64,000 nt of DNA from Psychrobacter sp. P2G3 (lineage in GTDB: Bacteria; Pseudomonadota; Gammaproteobacteria; Pseudomonadales; Moraxellaceae), in contig NZ_CP012529.1 of the NCBI RefSeq assembly GCF_001593285.1, positions 434,001 through 498,000 of the forward strand, written 5' to 3'. Below, piece by piece: positions 1-9,328 of the stretch (the stretch's first letter is position 1; each line of letters starts with the position of its first letter). Below the pieces are notes generated by a model. The model saw only the letters and a program-made list of their open reading frames with translations, made no database searches and was not told where the DNA came from. The translations under genes were made by a program, and so were the position numbers.

Positions 1-558
1 GACCTTAGAGCATCCAAAAGCTTGCCCAATAAAAAGAGCGGCGTATCAGGGAAAGCTTGATAGCTTTACGCAGCAAGGCTATCCCATTGTCTATATGGAT
101 GAAAGCGGCTTTGAGCACGAGACCATCCGCTCTCATGGCTATGCGCCGATCGGTAAGCCTTGTATCGATAGCTACAACTGGCAAGGTAAAAAGCGAACCA
201 ACGTTATTGGTGCTCTGTATGAAAAGATGCTGTTTGCGCTTGATTACTTTGAGACAAACATCAACAGCATCGTCTTCTATCACTGGCGCAAACACAAGCT
301 AATCCCAAGTCTTAAAACCAAATGCGTGATTGTGATGGATAACGCCAGATTTCATAAGAGCAAACGCATTCAAAAGCTACTAAACAGGCACGGGCATCGT
401 ATTCTTTGGTTGCCGCCGTACAGCCCAGACCTAAACCCTATCGAAAAGAAATGGGCTCAAGTGAAGTTTCTACGCCAAGGTTGGATGCAAAATGACTTAT
501 CCAAATTGTTTTATGATATTTGTCCAAGGCATAACATTTTTATTTTGAACTGACTATA
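1..558 (+). mobile_element. IS630-family insertion sequence, right-hand part only
   Basis: The left edge of the window cuts this element. It contains the 3' part of an IS630-type transposase gene and ends in a terminal inverted repeat whose last bases read GAACTGACTATA (547-558). The transposase stop codon lies inside this repeat. The same end sequence recurs in the dispersed palindromic elements at 46.7, 50.9 and 60.6 kb. IS630 elements are known to insert at TA dinucleotides, which fits an end at CTATA. The left end and the full length are not visible. Confidence 0.8.
2..553 (+). CDS. IS630-family transposase, C-terminal part (5' end outside window)
   Basis: The frame is open from base 2, so the gene starts before the window. 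The visible 183 residues carry the DDE catalytic triad typical of IS630/Tc1-mariner transposases: the first D in YMDESGF, the second D in VIVMDNARFHKS, and the final E in PPYSPDLNPIEKKW. The product would cut and join the element ends in the cytoplasm during cut-and-paste transposition. Many IS630 elements split this gene into two frameshifted ORFs; only the catalytic half is seen here, so this could be orfB of such an element. The visible part has no internal stop and the triad is intact, so this part looks functional. Confidence 0.9.
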   Translation, partial: TLEHPKACPIKRAAYQGKLDSFTQQGYPIVYMDESGFEHETIRSHGYAPIGKPCIDSYNWQGKKRTNVIGALYEKMLFALDYFETNINSIVFYHWRKHKLIPSLKTKCVIVMDNARFHKSKRIQKLLNRHGHRILWLPPYSPDLNPIEKKWAQVKFLRQGWMQNDLSKLFYDICPRHNIFILN

Positions 559-667
559 ACTCTGTATTCTTTTCAAAGTGTATTGACTATATGACTCTTT
601 TCTTATCAGTTGCGTTTTCTTCTCGAGGCTTCTACCATAACCTTAAACACCATAATAAGAATTTACT

Positions 668-2677
668 ATGACTTCAGTATCTAGTTCTTCAGACAACCAA
701 TCAAATCAGCATGATTTGCGTAAATCGGCCACTGACATCAGTTATCGACTCGATTTCACTCGCTTTTCTGAGCATTTAGTCGATATTACGCTCAGCTTTA
801 TCGCAGAGACGACATCGCCGTGTTTATGGCTGCCAGCATGGATACCCGGCAGTTATTTGATGCGTGAATTCGCTCGCAATATTACGGCAGTTCATTATCA
901 AATAGAAAACGTAGCTAATAGTAAGGATAGTCATCCTAAACATCGCGCCCATAAAATTGATAAAAACACTTGGCAATTACCACAGGTTGAAGTAGGGCAG
1001 ACGTTGAGGGTGCATTATGAAGTCTACTGCTACGACTTATCGGTACGCACCGCTTATGTCGATCAGCAGCGTTTGTATGGTAACTTTACTTCGCTCGCAT
1101 TAGCCGTTGAAGGACAGGAGCTTAAACCAGTACAAGTGAGTCTTATTGTGCCCACAGCATTTACAGCCGGTCAACAGGTAATGGACGATGATTTGAAAGG
1201 CAAGGATAATAGTGATGTGGTGCTGGCATGTGGTCTTGAAGCCACTCATCTACACATTGATGCGCAGGATGGGAGTAGTAAGCATGGCTACAGTCTACAG
1301 GCAGACAGCTACCATGAGCTAATAGATCATCCGTTTGAGATTGCAGCTCAAGAGTCGTTTAGTTTTATTATTCAGGATGATGGGCATCAGACATTGAGTC
1401 ATCGCTTTTTTATCTCTGGCAAACACCATGCAAACATGGGCCGGTTGCAGCAAGATGTGACTCAGATTTGTCAGGCTTATGTGAATTGGCTAGGCGATGC
1501 GCCATTTGACGACTATACCTTTATGACTTATGCCAGTGGTCAAGATTATGGTGGCCTTGAGCATATTAATTCAACCAGCCTAATCACGCCGCGTCGTGAC
1601 TTGCCAAGTGTTGATGAACCTAAAATACCAAGTACCGACTATCAGCGCTTTTTAGGTTTATGTAGTCATGAGTACTTTCATTCGTGGTGGGTCAAGACCG
1701 TGCGTCCAGATGTCATGCTAGACGTAGATCTGCGTAAGGAAGCCTTTACGCCATTGCTATGGGTGTTTGAAGGCTTTACTTCTTATATTGACGACTTTAT
1801 GTTGCAAGCCTCAGGGGTAATTGATAAAGCAAGTTACCTCAAATTATTAGCCGAACAAATTAATCGCTATTATCAGACTGATGGTCGCGCGCACCAAAGT
1901 GTCGCAGAATCAAGCTTTGATGCTTGGATTAAGCTTTATCGTAGCGATGAAAACACCGGTAATGCAGGTATCAGTTATTACAATAAAGGCGCATTGGTCG
2001 CGTTATGCTTAGATCTGACGTTGCAGCAAAAAAGTGCTGGTCGCTATCGTCTATTCGATGTGGTGAAGGCGTTTTATAATCAAGCAAAGAAAAACGACAA
2101 TAAGCGTATTGGTATCAGTAGTGCCGATATGAGTACGGTGATTGGTCAGTTTATGCCAGTAGCAGATTGGGAAGATTTTGAGCACCGCTATGTCAATGGC
2201 GTAGAAGAGTTACCTCTTGAGCAACTACTGACAGCCAATGGCATTAAAATCCATGATGACGTTAAAAATACAGCAGATAAAAAAGTGCCTTGGGGGATGC
2301 GCTGTAGCGAGACGCCAGCAGGTTTAAAAGTCAATCGAGTACAACGCGGTAGTGCTGCTGCAAAGTCTGGAATATCTGCTCATGATGTGATTATTGCTAT
2401 TGATGATATCAAGGCTGATAGTAAGCAACTAGCATCTCTAAGCAATGCTCAACACGAAGTTAGCTGTCATTTATTTCGGCGTGATGAGTTGATGTGTGTG
2501 TCCGTATTACCTACTACTGTTGTACAAGCGCAAGAGGATATAGAAAAAGCGTTGCCATATAAAATAAATCTGAGTTTGGCAAGAATGGATAAGTTTTCAG
2601 AAGAGAGCGTAGGCAGTACTGACATCGCTCCAGCTTGGCAAGGATGGCTTGACGGGATGAAGCGCTATCAGCAATAA
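668..2677 (+). CDS. M61 family metallopeptidase with C-terminal PDZ domain
   Basis: A 669-residue protein resembling the M61 (glycyl aminopeptidase) family. It begins with a beta-rich N-terminal domain, followed by the zinc site HEYFHSWW (HExxH at residues 334-338) and the third zinc ligand E in WVFEGFTSY near residue 368, about 30 residues later as expected for gluzincins. A PDZ-like segment (PWGMRCSETPAGLKVNRV onwards) occupies roughly residues 535-620. No clear signal peptide is visible, so the protein is probably cytoplasmic. It stands alone, with a strong terminator-like hairpin downstream. M61 enzymes remove N-terminal Gly or Ala from peptides; the substrate here is unknown. Confidence 0.9.
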   Translation: MTSVSSSSDNQSNQHDLRKSATDISYRLDFTRFSEHLVDITLSFIAETTSPCLWLPAWIPGSYLMREFARNITAVHYQIENVANSKDSHPKHRAHKIDKNTWQLPQVEVGQTLRVHYEVYCYDLSVRTAYVDQQRLYGNFTSLALAVEGQELKPVQVSLIVPTAFTAGQQVMDDDLKGKDNSDVVLACGLEATHLHIDAQDGSSKHGYSLQADSYHELIDHPFEIAAQESFSFIIQDDGHQTLSHRFFISGKHHANMGRLQQDVTQICQAYVNWLGDAPFDDYTFMTYASGQDYGGLEHINSTSLITPRRDLPSVDEPKIPSTDYQRFLGLCSHEYFHSWWVKTVRPDVMLDVDLRKEAFTPLLWVFEGFTSYIDDFMLQASGVIDKASYLKLLAEQINRYYQTDGRAHQSVAESSFDAWIKLYRSDENTGNAGISYYNKGALVALCLDLTLQQKSAGRYRLFDVVKAFYNQAKKNDNKRIGISSADMSTVIGQFMPVADWEDFEHRYVNGVEELPLEQLLTANGIKIHDDVKNTADKKVPWGMRCSETPAGLKVNRVQRGSAAAKSGISAHDVIIAIDDIKADSKQLASLSNAQHEVSCHLFRRDELMCVSVLPTTVVQAQEDIEKALPYKINLSLARMDKFSEESVGSTDIAPAWQGWLDGMKRYQQ

Positions 2678-2745
2678 ACCTACTAAGCTGCTAGCGATTA
2701 ATAAAATAGCAATTATCTATCTATGGTAATGAGAGGAATTAAAAA

Positions 2746-2785
2746 ACCCTTGCTAAGCAACGATGCCTAGCAAGGGTTTATATTA
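2746..2785. terminator. Bidirectional intrinsic terminator between the M61 peptidase and DUF305 genes
   Basis: The stem AACCCTTGCTAAG/CTAGCAAGGGTT (2746-2779) has an A-run on its left and a T-rich stretch on its right. It can therefore stop transcription of both convergent genes. Confidence 0.8.
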
Positions 2786-2845
2786 GTAGATGTTTAAACA
2801 AAGTATCGAAACATATTATTAAACCTTCAATGAGTTTAATGGGCT

Positions 2846-3685
2846 TTAGCTAGTAGGTTGCTTAACTTGTTCTTGCGTATCAGCTTCATGATCAATAGTG
2901 CCATCCTTAACAAGAACATCGTTGGTATCATGCTTAGCAATCCAGTCTTGCATGATTTCAATCTCAGGCTGCTGTTCATCAATAATCTGCTGTGCCAGCT
3001 TACGCATTTCTGTATCAGTACCGTATTTTAGCTGAACCATTGCCATATCTACTGCGCCTATATGATGTGGTAACATGCCGCGAGCGAACGCCATATCAGG
3101 TACAGGGTTTGCGATACCCAGTGTCATCTCGCCATGCATTGCATCCATACCCTTGGCATACGCTTGCTGCATTGCCTGAGTATCAGGTTTAGGTTTAGCC
3201 GCATCAGGGTGGCTGGCAAGCCATTTGTTCATGATATCGATTTCAGTTTGCTGCGAATCAATGATTTCTTGCGCCAGCTTACGCATCGCCTGATTAGTAC
3301 CGTATTTCAGCTCAATTTTTGCCATTTCCACCGCACCACGATGATGTCCCAGCATTCCCTTAGCAAATGCAGTATCTGGATCGTTATAGTTCATCCCAAT
3401 CATCATCTCATCATGCATTCTAGTCATCGACTTGGTGTAGTCTTTGAGCATATCGCTCATTTGTATATCATCAGCGCTCATGTCGACATTTGACATGTCA
3501 TGGCCTGCATGTGCCTCTATCGTTTGAGCGTCGTCTGTTTTAGATGTCTCGATTGAGGGTGCTACCACCTCTTCTATTTTGGTAGATTCAGTATTTTCAG
3601 TCGCTGGCTGACAGGCACTCAGCGCGAGTACCGATGCTACGCTAGCAGCGAGAATAGCGAAACGATAGTGATAAGAAGAGGTCAT
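2846..3685 (-). CDS. DUF305 lipoprotein with two tandem DUF305 units
   Basis: A 279-residue protein starting with a lipoprotein signal (hydrophobic run, then LSAC with the lipidated Cys at residue 25). An acidic linker follows, then two homologous four-helix DUF305-type units at roughly residues 91-160 and 183-250. Each unit has the hallmark motif AF(A)xGMLxHHxGAV(E/D)MA and ends with (I)MxxWL/I. The His-His pair and the Met-rich helices suggest metal (copper) binding; this is inference from the family, whose function is poorly defined. The protein is expected in the periplasm or anchored to a membrane. The gene is single and converges with the M61 peptidase. Internal duplication is its notable feature. 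Confidence 0.88.
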   Translation of the reverse strand: MTSSYHYRFAILAASVASVLALSACQPATENTESTKIEEVVAPSIETSKTDDAQTIEAHAGHDMSNVDMSADDIQMSDMLKDYTKSMTRMHDEMMIGMNYNDPDTAFAKGMLGHHRGAVEMAKIELKYGTNQAMRKLAQEIIDSQQTEIDIMNKWLASHPDAAKPKPDTQAMQQAYAKGMDAMHGEMTLGIANPVPDMAFARGMLPHHIGAVDMAMVQLKYGTDTEMRKLAQQIIDEQQPEIEIMQDWIAKHDTNDVLVKDGTIDHEADTQEQVKQPTS

Positions 3686-3854
3686 GACATATCCTTAACA
3701 TAAACAAGCAAGTCAAACAGTCAAATAGATTAACAGTTTGACGAATTATAGAGCTGAAACACAACAAATAATGAATCTTAGCAGATTAACCTTACCAATT
3801 CGAGACGCTACCGTTTTAAATGTCGTTGCCAAATTTGCGCTAATATACATTCGG

Positions 3855-4469
3855 TTACATCATAATACCCAGTTGTTGGCAACGCTCGCTATTTAGGTGA
3901 ATACGTACAAATTCACCAACTTCTAGATCGCCTAATTCAAATCCTGCTACAGACCAGCGAATGAGGCGTAAGCAAGGTAAGCCAACATGCGCCGACATTC
4001 GTCTTACTTGACGGTTTTTACCTTCATAGATAGTCAGCATCAGCCATGAGTCTGGCACGCTTTTACGCTCGCGTATCGGTGGGTCACGTTGCCATAGGGA
4101 CATCGGTAACTCATCTTCACTTAACTGTTTGACTTTGGCAGGTAGGGTTTTTCCATCTTTAAGAACAACGCCTTTTTCAAGCTGACTTAGTTGCTGAGGA
4201 GTAGGGATGCCCTCAACTTGTACTAAATAAGTTTTACCTTGTTTGTGCCCATCATTGGCTTTTGGCGGGTGCGTAATGGCTTTATTTACCCGTCCATCAC
4301 TTGTCAAAATCAGTAAACCTTCTGAGGTCGCATCAAGTCGACCGGCGACTCTTAAGGACTTGTCAGTGAAGTATTGCGATAAAGTGGTATGGTCGTTATT
4401 ACTATCGTCCCGAAACTGACTTTGCACCCCGTAAGGCTTATTGAATAAAATGAGGCTTGATGTCGACAT
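3855..4469 (-). CDS. rluE: 23S rRNA pseudouridine2457 synthase RluE
   Basis: A 204-residue protein of the RsuA/RluE pseudouridine synthase family, lacking the N-terminal S4 domain as RluE does. The catalytic motif GRLDATSEGLLILTSDG near residues 42-58 carries the nucleophilic Asp. The downstream motifs YEGKNRQVRRM and LPCLRLIRWSV are typical of the family. It would isomerise one uridine of 23S rRNA in the peptidyl-transferase region. The start at 4469 (ATG) gives the usual length, beginning directly with the FNKPYGV strand. RluB and RluF are longer and carry S4, so RluE is the best fit. Confidence 0.88.
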   Translation of the reverse strand: MSTSSLILFNKPYGVQSQFRDDSNNDHTTLSQYFTDKSLRVAGRLDATSEGLLILTSDGRVNKAITHPPKANDGHKQGKTYLVQVEGIPTPQQLSQLEKGVVLKDGKTLPAKVKQLSEDELPMSLWQRDPPIRERKSVPDSWLMLTIYEGKNRQVRRMSAHVGLPCLRLIRWSVAGFELGDLEVGEFVRIHLNSERCQQLGIMM

Positions 4470-4937
4470 AGAGCAGATATATCCAAACAGAAGAGTAAAT
4501 TAAGAAAGTTTAATAAAATAAAAAAGGAGAACAGATGAGAAAGAGAAACAGGGGTAAATACTATTGTCTGACATTTTGAAACCAAGCAATCAAACGATAG
4601 GTGTTAGGGTGTACTTAATTAGGTATTTAGTAATTATAGACCGTGTTAATTAATCTATTACTATCATACAATAAAGAGATAATATTAAAACCATACTAAA
4701 ATAGTGGTATTTGCAATATTGATATTTGTATATGACCTATGTATCAGAGAAATTATCATCTAGCACCTTATTTTAGTACTATGATCCTGATGATTTATAA
4801 CATTTTTTACAGATTTTTATATAACTCACAACTAAAAAAACCAACCATTGTTAAATTTGTGCAGTAGGAAATTAGCTAGCATAACAGAGTGATAAGCGTG
4901 CTTGCGACCTATAACATACAACCAAGGAGTTTTATTC
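4470..4937. other. AT-rich intergenic region between rluE and icd
   Basis: This divergent promoter region of about 470 bp is very AT-rich. No convincing gene, repeat or stable hairpin was seen. It must hold the promoters of rluE (minus strand) and icd (plus strand), but no -35/-10 pair stands out. Confidence 0.5.
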
Positions 4938-6197
4938 ATGTCCTATGATAAGGTTATCGTACCAAGAGACGGAGAAAAAATCACCGTAAACGCTGATTTA
5001 TCGTTGAATGTCCCTAATAATCCAATCATCCCATTCGTTGAAGGTGATGGTATCGGTGTAGATATCACTCCTGTCATGATAAAAGTGGTTAATGCTGCAG
5101 TGGATAAGGCATATCATGGCAAAAAATCAATTATCTGGATGGAGGCTTACTTAGGTGAAAAAGCAGCCAAAATTTACGATGGTGATTACCTGCCAAGTGA
5201 AACGCTAGAGATTTTAAAAGACTATGTTATCAGTATTAAAGGCCCATTGACCACGCCTGTTGGCGGCGGCTTTCGCTCGTTGAACGTGGCAGTACGTCAA
5301 GAGCTTGATTTATATGTCTGTCAGCGTCCAGTACGTTGGTTTGAAGGCGTACCAAGCCCAGTTCACCATCCGGAGCTAACTGATATGGTTATTTTCCGCG
5401 AAAACTCAGAAGATATCTATGCAGGTATTGAGTGGAAAGCGGGCAGTGATGAAGCCAAGAAAATCATCAAATTCTTAAAAGAAGAAATGGGTGTCACGAA
5501 GATTCGCTTCTCTGATGACTGTGGTATCGGTATCAAGCCAGTATCAAAAGAAGGCTCTCAGCGCCTAGTGCGTAAGGCCATTCAACATGCTATCGATAAT
5601 GATTTGCCAAGTGTGACACTGGTTCACAAAGGTAATATTATGAAGTTCACCGAAGGTGCGTTTAAAGAGTGGGGCTATGAGATAGCCGCAGAGCGTTTCG
5701 GTGCTGAGCTATTAGATGGTGGTCCTTGGATGACGATGAAGAACCCAAAAACGGGTAATGATATTATCATCAAAGACGTGATCGCTGATGCGTTCTTACA
5801 ACAGATTTTGATGCGCCCTGCTGATTACTCAGTAGTCGCAACACTGAACCTGAACGGTGACTATATCTCGGATGCACTAGCAGCTGAGGTTGGTGGTATT
5901 GGTATCGCACCGGGAGCTAATAAAGGTGGAGCTGTCTCTGTCTATGAAGCGACTCATGGTACTGCGCCTAAGTATGCTGGCCAGAACAAAGTAAACCCAG
6001 GGTCACTGATTCTATCGGCTGAGATGATGTTACGTGATATGGGCTGGGTCGAAGCAGCAGACCTCATTATCGAAGGTATTCAAGGTGCTATCGCTAATAA
6101 GACGGTCACTTACGACTTCGAACGCTTAATGCCAGATGCTATCTTGCTTAGTACTTCTGAGTTTGGTAAGGCGATAATTAAGCATATGGATGCATAG
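4938..6197 (+). CDS. icd: NADP-dependent isocitrate dehydrogenase, dimeric type
   Basis: A 419-residue enzyme of the isocitrate/isopropylmalate dehydrogenase family that oxidatively decarboxylates isocitrate to 2-oxoglutarate in the TCA cycle. The start at ATG 4938 is chosen because AAGGAG lies 9-14 bases upstream; a TTG 36 bases earlier is in frame but unsupported. Motifs seen are the substrate-loop Ser region ([24 protein letters not shown]), [14 protein letters not shown], and the NADP-site region [25 protein letters not shown]. It faces tail to tail a structurally unrelated monomeric isocitrate dehydrogenase. Confidence 0.96.
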   Translation: MSYDKVIVPRDGEKITVNADLSLNVPNNPIIPFVEGDGIGVDITPVMIKVVNAAVDKAYHGKKSIIWMEAYLGEKAAKIYDGDYLPSETLEILKDYVISIKGPLTTPVGGGFRSLNVAVRQELDLYVCQRPVRWFEGVPSPVHHPELTDMVIFRENSEDIYAGIEWKAGSDEAKKIIKFLKEEMGVTKIRFSDDCGIGIKPVSKEGSQRLVRKAIQHAIDNDLPSVTLVHKGNIMKFTEGAFKEWGYEIAAERFGAELLDGGPWMTMKNPKTGNDIIIKDVIADAFLQQILMRPADYSVVATLNLNGDYISDALAAEVGGIGIAPGANKGGAVSVYEATHGTAPKYAGQNKVNPGSLILSAEMMLRDMGWVEAADLIIEGIQGAIANKTVTYDFERLMPDAILLSTSEFGKAIIKHMDA

Positions 6198-6245
6198 TCA
6201 TCGCTCTATCATGAGCTAAAAGCAATTTAATATAAGTGTTGAACA

Positions 6246-6277
6246 AGCCATCTACAATAATGTAGGTGGCTTTTTTT
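6246..6277 (+). terminator. icd intrinsic terminator
   Basis: The perfect stem AGCCATCTACA/TGTAGGTGGCT (one G-T pair) has a 4-base loop and is followed by seven T's. It lies 50 bases after the icd stop. A near copy lies at 9164-9195. Confidence 0.9.
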
Positions 6278-6338
6278 ATCGTCGTTTTTAATGGTGTTTT
6301 TTCACAGTTAGCTTTTACAAAAATTTTATAACTAGCAC

Positions 6339-6376
6339 AAAAAAACGCCCCAAAGATCTAAGACCTTTGGGGCGTT
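6339..6376 (-). terminator. Terminator of the monomeric isocitrate dehydrogenase gene
   Basis: The stem AACGCCCCAAAG.../...CTTTGGGGCGTT (6344-6376) has an A-run at 6339-6345 that becomes a U-run on the minus strand. It lies downstream of the minus-strand gene ending at 6450. Confidence 0.88.
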
Positions 6377-6449
6377 CTACAGGCTTGATAAGTTAAGGTG
6401 CAAATCTACCTAACCTTACCTACATAAGACTAATAACTCTAACAATAAA

Positions 6450-8669
6450 TTATAACGATGCTAAAGTGTCATTGAATAAAGCACTTGGACGCATTACTTG
6501 CTTGGCTAATTCTTCATCTGCATAGTAGTAGCCTTTGATGTCTACAGACTTGCCTTGAACCTTACTAAGCTCTTTAACAATTGCGTCTTCATTGTCTTTC
6601 AGCTTTTGCGCAAATGGCGTAAACTGCGCTTTTAGTTCGCTATCTTGCTCTTGTGCCGCTAGCTCTTCGGCCCAGTACATGGCTAGATAGAAATGGCTGC
6701 CACGGTTATCTATTTCACCAGTTTTACGTGATGGTGACTTGTCATTTAGCAACAGTTTTTCTGTCGCTTTATCTAGCGTATCTGCCAATACTTTAGCTTT
6801 AGCATTGTCATCGTTGCTAGCCAAGTGTTCTAAAGATACCGTCAATGCTAAAAACTCACCTAGTGAATCCCAACGTAAGTGGTTTTCTTCTACTAGCTGC
6901 TCAACGTGCTTCGGAGCAGAACCACCTGCACCCGTTTCAAACAAACCACCGCCTTTCATTAACGGTACGACAGATAGCATCTTGGCACTCGTTCCCAACT
7001 CTAGAATTGGGAATAAGTCAGTTAGATAGTCACGTAAAATGTTACCAGTTGCTGAGATAGTATCAAGACCACGAGCAACGCGCTCTAAGGTATAACGCAT
7101 GGCGCGAACCTGTGACATGATTTCAATATGCAGGCCGTCAGTGTCATGATCTTTCAAGTAAGTGTTAACTTTTTTGATTAGCTCATTCTCATGTGGACGG
7201 TATGGGTCTAACCAGAAGATGACAGGGGTGTCTGACTCGCGCGCGCGGCGTACGGCAAGCTTAACCCAATCTTGGATAGGTAAGTCTTTGACTTGACACA
7301 TGCGCCAGATATCGCCTTTTTCAACACGCTTTTCAAGCAATACTTCATCGGTATCAACATCAACAATACGTGCAATACCCGCATCACTAGATTCAAAGGT
7401 TTTATCGTGCGAGCCATACTCTTCGGCTTTTTGTGCCATGAGGCCAACGTTAGGGACAGTACCCATAGTGGTTGGGTCAAAGTTACCATGCCATTTACAG
7501 AAGTTGATCATCTCTTGATAAATACGGGCAAAGGTAGACTCAGGCATGACGGCTTTACAATCATATAGTTTGCCATCAGCGCCCCACATTTTACCACCAT
7601 TTCGAATCATAGCAGGCATCGATGCATCGACAATAATGTCGCTTGGTGAATGGAAGTTGGTGATACCTTTTGCAGAATCAACCATGGCGAGACGTGGGCG
7701 ATGCTCTTGACAAGCATGCAAATCTTGCTCAATCTCTTCACGCTTTGATGCCGGTAGTGTTGATATTTTGTCGTATAGGTCAGCCATACCGTTGTTGACG
7801 TTAATGCCTAACTCATCGAAGAAAGCACCATGCTTGTCAAATGCATCTTTATAATAAATTCTGACGGCATGTCCAAACACGATAGGGTGTGACACTTTCA
7901 TCATAGTTGCTTTTACGTGCAGTGAAAACAAGATGCCAGCTTCGCGGCAATCTTCCATTTCTTGCTCATAAAACTCTAATAATGATTTTTTGCTCATGAC
8001 CATCAAATCAATGACTTCTTTGTCTTGTAGCGCAATTTTAGGCTTCAAGACCTTACTGGTACCATCATCAAGTAACAAGTCCATACGTACAGTACGGGCT
8101 TTGTCCAAGGTCATCGATTGTTCGCCATCATAGAAGTCGCCGCCATGCATGTGTGACACGTGCGTGCTTGACCACTGTTTCCATTCACCCATAGAATGCG
8201 GATGTTTGCGAGCATAGTTCTTGACGGCTTTAGGAGCGCGGCGGTCTGAGTTACCCTCACGCAATACGGGGTTAACCGAACTGCCTAGGCTTTTACCATA
8301 ACGCTTACGTAGCTCTTTTTCTTCGTCAGATTGTGGATCTTCAGGAAAATCAGGTAACGCGAAGCCTTTGCTTTGCAGCTCTTTGATAGCAGCTTTAAGC
8401 TGCTGCACAGAAGCACTGATGTTTGGCAGCTTGATAATATTGGTGTTAGGGTCTTGTGTTAGACGACCAAGCTCAGCTAAATTATCTGGAACGCGTTGTT
8501 CTTCTGTTAGGTATTCAGGAAATTCAGCCAATACTCGTGCGGCAACAGAGATATCACTGGTTTCAACAGCAATCCCTGCTGTTTTTGTAAAAGCTTCAAC
8601 AATAGGTAAGAAGGATAGGGTTGCTAGAGCAGGGGCCTCATCAGTTTTGGTATAAATAATCTTTGACAT
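6450..8669 (-). CDS. NADP-dependent isocitrate dehydrogenase, monomeric type
   Basis: A 739-residue protein matching the large monomeric isocitrate dehydrogenase family (usual length about 740). Recognisable stretches are [54 protein letters not shown] and [16 protein letters not shown]. It catalyses the same TCA step as the neighbouring dimeric enzyme, with NADP. The start ATG at 8669 is preceded by GAGGAAC on the minus strand. In psychrophiles such as Colwellia maris this isozyme is known to be thermolabile and cold-responsive; whether that holds here is inference. Having both isozymes adjacent and convergent is unusual. Confidence 0.96.
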   Translation of the reverse strand: MSKIIYTKTDEAPALATLSFLPIVEAFTKTAGIAVETSDISVAARVLAEFPEYLTEEQRVPDNLAELGRLTQDPNTNIIKLPNISASVQQLKAAIKELQSKGFALPDFPEDPQSDEEKELRKRYGKSLGSSVNPVLREGNSDRRAPKAVKNYARKHPHSMGEWKQWSSTHVSHMHGGDFYDGEQSMTLDKARTVRMDLLLDDGTSKVLKPKIALQDKEVIDLMVMSKKSLLEFYEQEMEDCREAGILFSLHVKATMMKVSHPIVFGHAVRIYYKDAFDKHGAFFDELGINVNNGMADLYDKISTLPASKREEIEQDLHACQEHRPRLAMVDSAKGITNFHSPSDIIVDASMPAMIRNGGKMWGADGKLYDCKAVMPESTFARIYQEMINFCKWHGNFDPTTMGTVPNVGLMAQKAEEYGSHDKTFESSDAGIARIVDVDTDEVLLEKRVEKGDIWRMCQVKDLPIQDWVKLAVRRARESDTPVIFWLDPYRPHENELIKKVNTYLKDHDTDGLHIEIMSQVRAMRYTLERVARGLDTISATGNILRDYLTDLFPILELGTSAKMLSVVPLMKGGGLFETGAGGSAPKHVEQLVEENHLRWDSLGEFLALTVSLEHLASNDDNAKAKVLADTLDKATEKLLLNDKSPSRKTGEIDNRGSHFYLAMYWAEELAAQEQDSELKAQFTPFAQKLKDNEDAIVKELSKVQGKSVDIKGYYYADEELAKQVMRPSALFNDTLASL

Positions 8670-9328
8670 TTATAATTGTTCCTCTAGTCTGTAGTGAATA
8701 ATAGAGCTTAAATATGACTTAACAAGTCTATGCAATAATGATTATGCGGTTAATTTGAACAAATCGTAGGTAGTCTTAAAACACTTGGAAACTTCTGAAA
8801 ATCTTCAGTCGCTAACATTCACTAAAATAAGACTTAGAACATACGCTCTAAACTGTTTGAAAGTGAACTGTTGACGGCATATCATAGTGAATCCACTATA
8901 AATACGATACGATGTCAATCTTATATAATGAACTAAGTGTACCGTTTTCGCTCATATCCTATGTATCGGAATTATATTAAGCTAATAACAACGTTATTCT
9001 ACCAGTCATCAGCCTCGATATCATCTTTTCCATTCAAGTACCGCTCTTTAACCCTGTTTTTTAAAGTAAAAGCGATAAAACCGGTATATATATACACATT
9101 GCAAATACAATTGACAGACAAACAGCACTTAATATTGTTATTAAATAATAAAACGTCAAGTAAAGTCATCTGCATTTTTGTAGGTGGCTTTTTTATGCTT
9201 GGTTGGAAACCATTATGATAATCTCTCTATTTGCGATGTTCATTTTATCTGCATTTTTTGCAAATTGTGACAGCAAAATATCTGACGTTTGATAGGCTAA
9301 ACGATAAAGAAAAAACAGTGTGAGTCTT
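8670..9328. other. Long intergenic region with an isolated terminator hairpin
   Basis: About 660 bases without a convincing gene. The left part must hold the promoter of the monomeric isocitrate dehydrogenase. A possible 93-codon frame at 8937-9218 has atypical composition, no good ribosome site, and runs through the hairpin at 9164-9195, so it is not called. The presence of that terminator suggests either a small transcript ending there or a relic of duplication of the icd terminator. Confidence 0.5.
9164..9195 (+). terminator. Terminator-like hairpin with no obvious gene upstream
   Basis: The arms AGTCATCTGC and GTAGGTGGCT pair over ten positions (including G-T pairs) around a T-rich loop and are followed by a T-run. 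The right arm plus T-run (TGTAGGTGGCTTTTTT) is identical to that of the icd terminator at 6246-6277. Confidence 0.6.

Noticed and set aside
4352-4585. Small frame overlapping the start of rluE on the same strand
   Set aside because: It overlaps rluE out of frame and its composition is that of an AT-rich intergenic shadow.
4902-4937. TTG start for icd, 12 codons upstream of 4938
   Set aside because: The extension has no ribosome site and is not typical of the family; ATG 4938 has AAGGAG at good spacing.
8937-9218. 93-codon open frame on the plus strand
   Set aside because: It has no Shine-Dalgarno, atypical composition, no recognisable domain, and runs across a terminator hairpin.
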